Positions 14,382 to 22,181 of a DNA stretch of 38,195 bases are shown in pieces. The notes below the pieces were generated by a model. The model was not told the DNA's origin and did no database searches. It saw nothing but the letters and a program-made list of their open reading frames with translations. This DNA comes from Sulfuricurvum sp. Its GTDB lineage: Bacteria; Campylobacterota; Campylobacteria; Campylobacterales; Sulfurimonadaceae. Position 1 is the stretch's first letter. Every line of letters starts with the position of its first letter. The translations under genes were made by a program, and so were the position numbers. The stretch is taken from contig DYMK01000015.1 of assembly GCA_020721585.1 (NCBI GenBank), positions 1 through 38,195 of the forward strand. The letters are read 5' to 3'.

Positions 14382-15664
14382 AACAATTTGCAGTACTAAT
14401 GATGATTATGGCGTTGATGGGAATGGAAGCCATAGGAAAAACGCTCTCCCCCCAAAAAACAATAGCACTCCCTCAAAAACCCATTGAGGTGAACTTAGAT
14501 GGGTATCTTTTGGGGGCATTGGATGCTCAAGCGCGCCAAAAATACGATGTAGCTGAAAAGTATTGGGAAGTGTTGTACACCAAAACGGGGGATAAAGGGA
14601 CGTTGTACCAATGGATGAGTCTGTTGGAAAAAACCAATAACAATCCCAAATTGGTCGAAGTGACCCAAAAAGCGTTGGTGACCTACCCCGCTGATCTGAT
14701 ATTCCACCGTTTCTTGGCGATTGGGTGGCTTAAAGGGGGACACTATCCTCAAGCCACTACTAAAGCGACATGGTTGGCGCAACAAACCCAAAAAGGGGGT
14801 GATTATGCCCTTGTGGGGGAAGCATTGATCAAAACCAACGATTTTACGGGGGCATTAGCGGCGTTTAACCAAGCGTATACGACACTCCATACCGATGCCA
14901 TTGCCGATCGTATCGCGCTGATCATGTATCTCCAATTAAAACAAAAAAAAGAGGCAATCGCGTGGCTTAAAGCGCATATCCAAAACTATGGCACCAGTGT
15001 ACTCTTGGGGAAACGGTTAGGGGCAATGTACGCAGATGGTGGTGATTTGGACAATGCCGCCCTTATCAATGAACAAGCGTATGATACGACCAAAGATCTT
15101 TCGTGCGCCACGGAGGCTCTCAAAATTTATACGTATCAAAAGAGGATGGATAAATTAGCCGCTTTATTGGAAAAATCCTCACTCAACAATCCGTTATTGC
15201 TGGAAATTTACATTCAAACCAAACAATTTGACAAAGGGTCTGCGTTAGCCAAAAAACTTTATGAGAAGGATCATAATCTCCACTATCTAGGTCAAAGTGC
15301 CATTTTAGCGTATGAGGGATCCAAAAATCAAAATGATCCACTCCTCCTAAACGAGGTGACTCAGAGGCTTAAAACGGTCAATGCTCAACTCAAAAGCCCT
15401 TTATACCAAAACTATTTGGGCTATTTAATGATTGACCACAATATGGACATTGATACGGGAATGGGCTATGTGAAACAAGCATTACTGGGCGAACCCAAAT
15501 CCCCCTTTTATCTGGACTCATTGGCGTGGGGGTATTATAAAAAAGGGGAGTGTACCAAAGCTCTCTCGCTCATTAAAGAGGCAAAATCTCTCTTACAAAG
15601 CCCAGAGCAAGAGGTGGAAGATCACCTCAAAGCGATTGAATCGTGTAAAAATAGAAAGGAGTAG
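14378..15664 (+). CDS. Exported tetratricopeptide-repeat protein
   Basis: A 428-residue protein starting at ATG 14378, which overlaps the ykgJ stop as ATGA. The first ~20 residues (MKQFAVLMMIMALMG...) form a signal peptide, so it should be periplasmic or outer-membrane attached, although no lipobox Cys is visible. The rest is helical with TPR-like spacing, for example 'KYDVAEKYWEVLYTKTGD', 'NDFTGALAAFNQAYTTL', 'GDLDNAALINEQAYDTT' and 'SLAWGYYKKGECTKALSLIKEA' near the end. It probably acts as a scaffold in envelope assembly. No enzyme motif is seen. It is followed after 5 bp by the dihydroorotase-like gene. Confidence 0.85.
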   Translation: MKQFAVLMMIMALMGMEAIGKTLSPQKTIALPQKPIEVNLDGYLLGALDAQARQKYDVAEKYWEVLYTKTGDKGTLYQWMSLLEKTNNNPKLVEVTQKALVTYPADLIFHRFLAIGWLKGGHYPQATTKATWLAQQTQKGGDYALVGEALIKTNDFTGALAAFNQAYTTLHTDAIADRIALIMYLQLKQKKEAIAWLKAHIQNYGTSVLLGKRLGAMYADGGDLDNAALINEQAYDTTKDLSCATEALKIYTYQKRMDKLAALLEKSSLNNPLLLEIYIQTKQFDKGSALAKKLYEKDHNLHYLGQSAILAYEGSKNQNDPLLLNEVTQRLKTVNAQLKSPLYQNYLGYLMIDHNMDIDTGMGYVKQALLGEPKSPFYLDSLAWGYYKKGECTKALSLIKEAKSLLQSPEQEVEDHLKAIESCKNRKE

Positions 15665-15669
15665 CGGGT

Positions 15670-16893
15670 ATGGTTATTGTTAATGCGCACATTTGGGACG
15701 CTTATGGAGAGCATTTTGGGAATCTTCGTATCGAAAATGGGGTGATCGTTGAGATGGGTGAGGGATTGTCCCTTGAGGATCACGGGTGTATCGATGCCCA
15801 AGGGTGTTATCTTTTGCCTGCGTTGGTCGATACCAATGTCTCGCTTAAAGATGGTCAGCTCAATGGGAAAAATCTCACTTCATTAGCCCATTATGCCCTC
15901 AAAGGGGGTGTGGGAACGGTGGTACTTAACAGCGATCTCTCCCCAAAAATCGACAATGAGATTACGCTGGAATTTGTCCATCACCATCGCACTACCCCCT
16001 CAGGCGCGGTGATCGAGTGCAGCAGCAGCGCCCTCAATGACGCGGGTGGATTGAGTAACAGCGCGATTTTGCTCAAAAAAGGGGCATTGGCAATCAGTGC
16101 ATCAACCCAAGGGGACTACAACCAAATGAGCCGTATCGCGCAATATTGTCAGATGAATGGGAAGAGTCTTTTTTTCCATGCCGTCGATAGCAGTTTGTTT
16201 GAGAGTGGGGTTATGGCAGATGGTGCAGTAGCTGCCCAATTAGGACTTAGTGGTATCTCTCCCCTTTCGGAGATCGTCCATGTGGCATCGATGATTGAAG
16301 TCTCTCGCCATTTTGGGATCACCCTTGTGTTTAAAAACATTACGGAGCCTCGAAGTATTCATCTCATTGCCACCGCCGCGGCATCGGGGATCAAGGTAAA
16401 ATGTGAAGTGGGATTGCACCATCTCATCAAAACCGATGCGGCATGCAACGGATACGATTCGGATGCCAAGATCAATCCCCCTTTGGTCACTGAAGCCAAA
16501 CGATTGGAATTAAAAGAAGCTCTCAAAGCGGGAAAAATTGATCTTTTAACGGCGTTGCATCATCCCAATTCAGACATCCACAAAGATGTGACGTTTAACG
16601 ATGCCCATTTTGGAACCACCTCGATTGGGGAATATTTTCCGTTGAGCTATACCTATTTGATTCATACGGGGATCCTCTCGTGGAACCACTTTTTGACCTT
16701 GGCATGCGCCAATCCGGCTTGCTACATGGGGATGAACAAAGGGAAAATTGCTGTGGGGGAAAAAGCCGATCTGATCCTTTTTGATCCCAAAGGGATGACC
16801 CCTGTCCCCCATCACCACTCACTGTATAAAAATGAGTCCCTTTTGGGGCGGGTGACCATGGCGATCCAAGGGGAGAGTGTCACACGCTTCTAA
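15670..16893 (+). CDS. Dihydroorotase-like protein lacking the metal-binding HxH (PyrC'/PyrX type)
   Basis: A 407-residue amidohydrolase-fold protein of dihydroorotase length with the usual order: a small beta domain (IENGVIVEMG), the barrel, then GKIAVGEKADLILFDP near the end. At the position of the catalytic DxHVHxR it reads LVDTNVSLKD (about 52-61), so both histidines are replaced (Asn56, Ser58). The late barrel aspartate region reads LLTALHHPNSD instead of the usual SDHAPH. It should not bind the zinc pair and is probably non-catalytic. Non-catalytic homologues are known to stabilise aspartate transcarbamoylase in some bacteria, and this is the likeliest role. AAAGGAG precedes the start. 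Confidence 0.85.
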   Translation: MVIVNAHIWDAYGEHFGNLRIENGVIVEMGEGLSLEDHGCIDAQGCYLLPALVDTNVSLKDGQLNGKNLTSLAHYALKGGVGTVVLNSDLSPKIDNEITLEFVHHHRTTPSGAVIECSSSALNDAGGLSNSAILLKKGALAISASTQGDYNQMSRIAQYCQMNGKSLFFHAVDSSLFESGVMADGAVAAQLGLSGISPLSEIVHVASMIEVSRHFGITLVFKNITEPRSIHLIATAAASGIKVKCEVGLHHLIKTDAACNGYDSDAKINPPLVTEAKRLELKEALKAGKIDLLTALHHPNSDIHKDVTFNDAHFGTTSIGEYFPLSYTYLIHTGILSWNHFLTLACANPACYMGMNKGKIAVGEKADLILFDPKGMTPVPHHHSLYKNESLLGRVTMAIQGESVTRF

Positions 16894-17189
16894 AGGGAGC
16901 GTGCGTTACGAAATTCGGCGATTTCGGATTCGACCATCTCATTAATCATAATCGTATAGAGTTTGGTTAGCAAATTGGGGGAGACTTCCAGTTCCATGGC
17001 GCGCATTCGCACCCGATCCATCACCGCTTCCATCCGATCTTTCCCTTTGACCTCTTCAATGGAGTGTTTAAACTTCGCCGCTTGTTTCACATACGCATTG
17101 CGTGTAGCGATAAGTTCGACGATTTGGTCATCTAATCCATCAATAAAGCTTCGTAGTTCCTCTAAACTGGCACAATTTTCCGTTTTCAT
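16890..17189 (-). CDS. Chorismate mutase-family protein (AroQ/PchB-like)
   Basis: A 99-residue all-helical protein. LRSFIDGLDDQIVELIATRN (12-31) followed by VKQAAKFK (34-41) matches the AroQ fold, with Arg13, Arg30 and Lys41 in the positions that bind the chorismate carboxylates in PchB. It may be a chorismate mutase (prephenate for Phe/Tyr) or an isochorismate-pyruvate lyase; the sequence does not separate these. AAGGAG precedes the ATG. It lies 2 bp after the YceI gene on the same strand. Its stop overlaps the convergent dihydroorotase-like stop by 4 nt, leaving no room for a terminator. Confidence 0.82.
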   Translation of the reverse strand: MKTENCASLEELRSFIDGLDDQIVELIATRNAYVKQAAKFKHSIEEVKGKDRMEAVMDRVRMRAMELEVSPNLLTKLYTIMINEMVESEIAEFRNARSL

Positions 17190-17191
17190 GA

Positions 17192-17767
17192 TTATTTCTC
17201 CTTAGAATTTTGGGTACACGTTGAGGTAAAAGGGATCTCAAATCCTATCTCAACCTCTTGCCACGTTTTTCCCCCATGCAGATCAAAGCACGCTTTGTTG
17301 AGCGATTGCAACGAGGGGAGAAGCGAAAAGTCTCCCAAATCCATGACCCCTTTCGCCATAATTTTTTCCCCTTGAATCTGATACGGAAAAGGGATGGTGC
17401 GGGTGATACCATTGAGCGTAAGAGCGACCAATGCTTTGGCATCTTTTACCCCTACTACCGTAGCCGTTAACGTATTAAGATGTTGAACCTTAAAGAAGGA
17501 TTGTACCAACGTAGCATCCCGTCCGCTGTTACCGGAATTGACCGTAGCGGTGTCAATGGTCACTTTACTCCCCATTAAAAGAGCTTCTACACTGGTGTCG
17601 CTGTGAGGTGAAAAGTTGACGCGGTTAAAAGCGCCTGATACGCCGATTTTTTCGTAGGTTTTAAACGCTTTCCATGAGACATTTGCCGTATCAGCGCGGT
17701 AGGTACACGATCCATACGCGCTTAAGGTCATAAAGGCGGTTGTGGCAATGAGGGTTTTGATTTTCAT
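17192..17767 (-). CDS. YceI-family periplasmic lipocalin-like protein
   Basis: A 191-residue protein with a Sec signal peptide (about residues 1-19, cleavage near AYG-SC). A YceI domain follows: the opening 'TANVSWKAFKTYEKIGVSGAFNRV', the central 'VTIDTATVNSGNSGRD' and the 'LNGITRTIPFPYQIQGEKI' strand. YceI proteins form a beta barrel that binds long isoprenoid or amphipathic molecules in the periplasm. The ligand is unknown here. A GAGAGAAG Shine-Dalgarno and a minus-strand TATAAT (17796-17791) lie upstream. It is the first gene of a two-gene unit with the chorismate mutase-like gene. Confidence 0.85.
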   Translation of the reverse strand: MKIKTLIATTAFMTLSAYGSCTYRADTANVSWKAFKTYEKIGVSGAFNRVNFSPHSDTSVEALLMGSKVTIDTATVNSGNSGRDATLVQSFFKVQHLNTLTATVVGVKDAKALVALTLNGITRTIPFPYQIQGEKIMAKGVMDLGDFSLLPSLQSLNKACFDLHGGKTWQEVEIGFEIPFTSTCTQNSKEK

Positions 17768-17790
17768 GGCTTCTCTCTCTTTTTTTGGAT

Positions 17791-17796
17791 ATTATA
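17791..17796 (-). promoter_or_regulatory. -10 box for the YceI/chorismate mutase unit
   Basis: TATAAT on the minus strand in the context GTTTTGCTATAAT, about 24 bp before the YceI start. Confidence 0.5.
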
Positions 17797-17870
17797 GCAA
17801 AACCATTGTAGCGTGTATGGGTGAATGTTTAGCTCATCGAATTGGGTTTTAGCAAATAAGGGAAATAGGG

Positions 17871-17972
17871 ATGAACAAACAACAATTAGCTGCCAAAATT
17901 TGGGAATCAGCCAATCAAATGCGCTCAAAAATCGCAGCAAATGAGTATAAAGATCGCCAATTCAAGTCATAA
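17871..17972 (+). pseudogene. hsdM: N-terminal stump of a type I restriction methyltransferase (HsdM)
   Basis: A 33-codon frame beginning MNKQQLAAKIWESANQMRSK and continuing to NEYKD, which is the characteristic N-terminus of HsdM (~500 residues normally). At the point where the 'YILGFIFYKYL' segment should follow, it changes to RQFKS and stops. The change coincides with a 22-nt motif (17955-17976) found again at 34062. No further HsdM, HsdS or HsdR sequence is present. This is the leftover of a deleted restriction system. Confidence 0.8.
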
Positions 17973-17976
17973 GTGC
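17955..17976. repeat. 22-nt motif shared with 34062-34083, possible mobile-element end
   Basis: CGCCAATTCAAGTCATAAGTGC here and the same with one change (C to A) at 34062-34083. Here it sits exactly at the break in hsdM, as expected of an insertion-sequence end or a deletion junction. The flanks differ after the motif. No transposase is present at either site. Confidence 0.5.
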
Positions 17977-18002
17977 AAGGGTCTGCTAAAAAGAAGAGCT
18001 GG

Positions 18003-18085
18003 ATTCCCGCCTTCGCGGGAATGACGGGATTTCGTCACCCAAAACATCCACCCCGTCACCCTGAACGTGTTTCAGGGTCTAAAAA
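18003..18085. repeat. Composite palindromic intergenic repeat, copy 3
   Basis: ATTCCCGCCTTCGCGGGAAT (18003-18022) is identical to 187-206. It is followed by a truncated GTCACCC (18034-18040) and a full GTCACCCTGAACGTG...TTCAGGGTCT unit (stem 18059-18077). The order of units is the same as in copy 1. Confidence 0.8.
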
Positions 18086-18130
18086 AATGGCGATGAACAC
18101 TCTTGATTTTGAAAAGGTAAGGGGGGTGGC

Positions 18131-18379
18131 GTGATAAGAAGTAGCTTAAAAAAAATAGTATCACTTGTGATAAATATATTTTTATCGTTTGTTATTTGGA
18201 CTTTTTTAATTGATGCACTAGGCTTTTTAGGATGGGCGATTGATTATAAAAGCTTAGATTTCAATCATTGGTGGTGGCATAATATGGAAGAAGGCTCATT
18301 AAGTTGGGGGATTTTTACCTTCATAGTAAGTTTTCCATTTACTTTTTTAATCGTTAAAAAAGTAAATATCAAACTTTAA
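18131..18379 (+). CDS. Small membrane protein of unknown function
   Basis: An 82-residue frame from GTG at 18131, with a G-rich possible Shine-Dalgarno (AAGGGGGG) just upstream. Two hydrophobic segments, about residues 8-30 (IVSLVINIFLSFVIWTFLIDAL) and 58-75 (WGIFTFIVSFPFTFLIV), flank a Trp/His-rich loop (NHWWWHN). I recognise no family. It is AT-rich and follows the hsdM scar and repeats, so it belongs to accessory DNA. A 15-codon frame from ATG 18087 ends by overlapping its GTG and could be a leader peptide or a remnant. Confidence 0.5.
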   Translation: MIRSSLKKIVSLVINIFLSFVIWTFLIDALGFLGWAIDYKSLDFNHWWWHNMEEGSLSWGIFTFIVSFPFTFLIVKKVNIKL

Positions 18380-18405
18380 AGGATCTTCTCTCCCTCCCAA
18401 AAATT

Positions 18406-21400
18406 CTACTTCTTAATCGTATAGAGCTTACGTAATTTGGCATCCAAGGGGGCAAGAACTTTATACAACGCAGGGACAACGAACAAACTCGTAAGTGTCG
18501 AAAGCAATAACCCACAGATGACCGCAACCCCCATAGGAGCCTTGACCCCAGACCCCTCACCCACCGATAAGGCAAGGGGAAGCATCCCAAACGTCATGGC
18601 AGTGGTGGTCATCAAAATGGGTCGCAGACGCGAAAGACCCGCTTGGATAATGGACGCATCCAAATCATGACCGCTGTAATAGAGGCGATTGGCAGCATCG
18701 ACCACAAGGGTGGAGTTTTTCCCCACCAATCCCAACAACAGCATCAACCCCATCATACTAAACAGCGACATATTCATCCCCGCAATCCATAACCCAATAA
18801 ACGCCCCCGTAAAACTCAACGGCAACGCACTCATGATAATCAATGGTTGCAAAGGGGATTCGTACAATGCTGCAAGGATCAAATAGATCATCACCAGCGC
18901 CGCACCAATGGCAACTCCAAACGCCTCATTACTCTCTTTCATGTGTTTGGCATCCCCATCGAGTTCAAAGGTCACCCCGTGGATTAACCACTCGTTTTGA
19001 CGTGCATTCACAAGGGTAACAAGTTTATCCAAGGGTAATTTTTTGGTAATATCCGACCCCACAATCACTTTTTTGAGGCGGTCAAACCGTTTGATGGTCG
19101 TGGGTGCAACACTGTGACGGATGGAGATGACCGATGAAAGAGGGATTAGCTCTCCGGAGGCGCTACGGACATTCAAGGCATTAAGATGGTCGATGGTATG
19201 GCGTTGGGTATCATCCAGTCGCATCACCACATCGTACTCTTTTCCTTTTTCGCGGATAAAGGTGATCGTCCCCTCTCCTGAATAAGCACTGGCGATAATA
19301 CGGGCAACTTCCTCCACATTTACCCCAAAATGGGTAGCGTTTTGGGTGAGAATCGTGACACTTAGTTGCGGGGCTTTAAACTGAATATTGCTTTGGACAT
19401 CGGTTGTCCCCTCTATGCTTTTGAGTAAGGTCATCAGTTTTTGGGCAGATATTTCGGCATCGTCCATGTTTTGGGCTTTGAGGATCACTTGATAGGGGGT
19501 GTTGATCTCATACCCGCCGATGTCATTGACCTCCGTGACGCTGGTCATCGTGAACCCTTTGATCGCATCCAACATTGCGCGGGTGGTTTTCATCACCTCC
19601 GCTTGGCTTTTGGTGCGTTCATCAAGCGGTTTAAGACGGACGTACAATGCCGCTTCGTGCGCTTTTTGATCCGTTCCCCGTCCCACGTAGAGGGTACAGT
19701 ATTGCACCTCTGCCATGGTACCCATACGGCGTTGCACCTCCAGTGACAGGGTTTTCATCCCCTCCACACTTGTCCCCACGGGAGCTTTGAGGGTGATGTC
19801 AAACTGGCTTTTGTCCTCTTTGGGCATAAAGACCATCCCAAGGGTGCCAGAAAGGAGGATTGAGACGATAAAAATTCCTAAGGTTCCCACTAAAGTGATC
19901 TTTTTGTGCCGTAAAACCCACTCGATGAGTCCTCGGTATTGCTCCTCCATTGCCACAAAAAAGGGTTCGGTTTTATGGTAAAACGCACTGTGTTCCCCTT
20001 TGGCAATTTGAGAGGCAATCATCGGAATCAGCGTCACCGCCACCACAAACGAAACGACAATCGCCGCAATAATGGTCACCCCAAAACTGGTAAAAAATCG
20101 CCCCACAATCCCGCTCATTTTTGCAATCGGGACAAATACCGCCAAAAGCATCGCCGAAATCGCCACAATCGAAAAGAGAATCTCACTCACCCCCTCCATA
20201 GCAGCAGTGAGACGGTCACGTCCCACTTCGAGACGTTTGAAAATATTTTCGATGACGACGATAGCATCATCAATAATAATCCCAATGGCTAAGGTCAATG
20301 CCGTCAAAGTCAAAAGATTAAAGGTTTGACCACTCCACCCCATGATCGCAAACACCCCAAAAATCGAGACGGGAAGTGAGACCGCCGCAATGAGGGTCAA
20401 CGTGAGATTTCGCAAAAACAAAAAGATCACCAGTGAAGCCAAAATCGACCCCAAAATAAGGTCAAATTGCACCCCATGGAGGGTGTCGCGAATGTATTGG
20501 GTCGTATCTTGCAAGGGGGTGAGGGTCATACGCGGTTCCAATGCACGCAACGAGGGCAACTGCGATCGCACCGTATCGGCAATGGCAATGTCATTGGCTC
20601 CCGTCATCTTTTTGACCATCAACAAAACCCCCGCTTTCCCATCCAGTGAGGCAAAACTACGCTCTTGCGCCAAGGTATCGCTAATGGTCGCCACATCCCC
20701 CAACATCACCCCTTGTTGGATCTGAAGGTGTTGGAGCGATTCCACCGTTTTGGCATCATTATCGATGAGAATTTGGGTTTCGTGAAGCGAATCGATGGTT
20801 TTTCCCCCATCCATACGGATATTTTGGGCGCGGATAATCCCGATAAGATCACTCATCGTGAGGGAGTATTTGGCAAGGAGGGTCGGATCGGGGGTGATGA
20901 GAATCTGTTTTTTGCGCAATCCAGCAACGGTCACCCCCCCTACTCCATCAATGCGTTGAAGGCGTGGTTTGAGCATCTCATCGGCGTGTTTCATCACTTT
21001 TTGGGTGTCACTCCCCGCCAAAAAGAGGGTGATCACGGGGGATGAGGTGATCGAATATTTATCCACGGCGGGCTTGTCGACTTCATTGGGCAATGGGATA
21101 CTGGCGACTTTATCGCGCACATCATTGACCGCTTCATCAAGATTTTTGGAGAGTTTAAACTGCGCCACGACGATGCTAATCCCCTTGGAACTGTCCGAGC
21201 TTAGGGTATCAAGACCCGAGATACCACTGAGTGCTTCTTCGATTTTATCACTCACTTTACTCTCAACAATATCGGCATTGGCCCCTTTGTAGGTGGTGGT
21301 GACAATAACGATGGGGAAATCCACATTAGGGTACAACGCCGAGGGCATACCACTGCGTTCCACCAACCCAAAAAAGATCAGCGCGAGGGCAAACATCAGC

Positions 21401-21435
21401 GTGGTGATGGGGCGCAGAATGGCAATTTTATACAT
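18406..21435 (-). CDS. RND efflux permease, HAE1 type (AcrB-like)
   Basis: The 1009-residue inner-membrane proton antiporter of a tripartite pump. Features in order: TM1 (about 8-28); the periplasmic porter region with 'YPNVDFPIVIVTTTYKGA' (about 36-53); TM2-6 with IIIDDAIVVIENIF, carrying the paired aspartates of the proton relay; the second porter region; and TM8-12 with GLVGKNSTLVVDAAN, carrying the relay lysine in TM10. All relay residues are present, so it should be functional. AGGAG precedes the ATG. It is the last gene of the TolC/MFP/RND operon (8 bp after the MFP). The substrate is unknown; the HAE1 class usually exports organic compounds. Confidence 0.93.
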   Translation of the reverse strand: MYKIAILRPITTLMFALALIFFGLVERSGMPSALYPNVDFPIVIVTTTYKGANADIVESKVSDKIEEALSGISGLDTLSSDSSKGISIVVAQFKLSKNLDEAVNDVRDKVASIPLPNEVDKPAVDKYSITSSPVITLFLAGSDTQKVMKHADEMLKPRLQRIDGVGGVTVAGLRKKQILITPDPTLLAKYSLTMSDLIGIIRAQNIRMDGGKTIDSLHETQILIDNDAKTVESLQHLQIQQGVMLGDVATISDTLAQERSFASLDGKAGVLLMVKKMTGANDIAIADTVRSQLPSLRALEPRMTLTPLQDTTQYIRDTLHGVQFDLILGSILASLVIFLFLRNLTLTLIAAVSLPVSIFGVFAIMGWSGQTFNLLTLTALTLAIGIIIDDAIVVIENIFKRLEVGRDRLTAAMEGVSEILFSIVAISAMLLAVFVPIAKMSGIVGRFFTSFGVTIIAAIVVSFVVAVTLIPMIASQIAKGEHSAFYHKTEPFFVAMEEQYRGLIEWVLRHKKITLVGTLGIFIVSILLSGTLGMVFMPKEDKSQFDITLKAPVGTSVEGMKTLSLEVQRRMGTMAEVQYCTLYVGRGTDQKAHEAALYVRLKPLDERTKSQAEVMKTTRAMLDAIKGFTMTSVTEVNDIGGYEINTPYQVILKAQNMDDAEISAQKLMTLLKSIEGTTDVQSNIQFKAPQLSVTILTQNATHFGVNVEEVARIIASAYSGEGTITFIREKGKEYDVVMRLDDTQRHTIDHLNALNVRSASGELIPLSSVISIRHSVAPTTIKRFDRLKKVIVGSDITKKLPLDKLVTLVNARQNEWLIHGVTFELDGDAKHMKESNEAFGVAIGAALVMIYLILAALYESPLQPLIIMSALPLSFTGAFIGLWIAGMNMSLFSMMGLMLLLGLVGKNSTLVVDAANRLYYSGHDLDASIIQAGLSRLRPILMTTTAMTFGMLPLALSVGEGSGVKAPMGVAVICGLLLSTLTSLFVVPALYKVLAPLDAKLRKLYTIKK

Positions 21436-21443
21436 ACAAACTC

Positions 21444-22181
21444 CTAATGGGTGGTGATGATGCCATCACCAAAAGTGCCTGCACGAAACCCTGACATATC
21501 CGATTCTGCACTCATTTGGTGATTTTTGGGGTTAATGGAGGGGTAAATTCGGGTGATTTTGGTACACTGTCCCGTTTTTTTCCCATCAATCGCCGGACAA
21601 AATCGATCCCCCACGTTGACACTCAACGCATATTTGGAGTCGTAATGGAGAACCAATTTGGTGTGATTACTGATGAGTTTAAACAGTGGCGCACCCCCCA
21701 TTCCTGAGACCATCCCCCCTACTTCGACCGTTTTATCCCCAATGCTCCCCGAAAAAGGGGCGTACAAAAAGGTTTTAGCCAATTTTTGTTGGGCGTACGC
21801 TACTGCCAATTGCGCCCGTTGCCTCTGCGAACGTTTGGTATCGAGTTCGGTTTTGAGTTTTTCAAGGGTATTTTTATCAAACACCTGCGCACTTTTTTCG
21901 TATCGGGCGTATTGGGTACCCAAAAAGTCACACTCATGCGTTACGGCGGTGAGATCGGCTTGTGCCATTTGAAGGGAGAGTTTTTCTTCACGGTTGTCCA
22001 ATTCCAACAGCAACGCCCCTTTAGTCACCACAGACCCATTTTGAACCAGCATCTTTTTGACAATTCCCGATGCGTTCATCCCCAAAAGGGTCTCCTTCGC
22101 CCCTTGGGCTTCAAAGGTGGCGTACACCTCCGCGCTCCACAAACTCACCACCGTGATACCTAAAAGTCCTAACATTTTCAT
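21444..22181 (-). CDS. Periplasmic membrane fusion protein of RND pump 1
   Basis: A 245-residue adaptor. The start at 22181 is chosen for the GGAGA seven bases upstream, the 4-nt ATGA overlap with the TolC gene, and the signal peptide that then follows (MKMLGLLGITVVSLWSA). A biotinyl-lipoyl half motif (GIVKKMLVQNGSVVTKGALLLELDN, about 40-64), a short alpha hairpin (about 65-130) and 'TFLYAPFSGSIGDKTVEVGG' (second lipoyl half) are visible. It is shorter than AcrA-type adaptors (~380 residues) because the hairpin and the membrane-proximal domain are reduced. It joins the permease and the outer-membrane channel. Confidence 0.88.
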   Translation of the reverse strand: MKMLGLLGITVVSLWSAEVYATFEAQGAKETLLGMNASGIVKKMLVQNGSVVTKGALLLELDNREEKLSLQMAQADLTAVTHECDFLGTQYARYEKSAQVFDKNTLEKLKTELDTKRSQRQRAQLAVAYAQQKLAKTFLYAPFSGSIGDKTVEVGGMVSGMGGAPLFKLISNHTKLVLHYDSKYALSVNVGDRFCPAIDGKKTGQCTKITRIYPSINPKNHQMSAESDMSGFRAGTFGDGIITTH

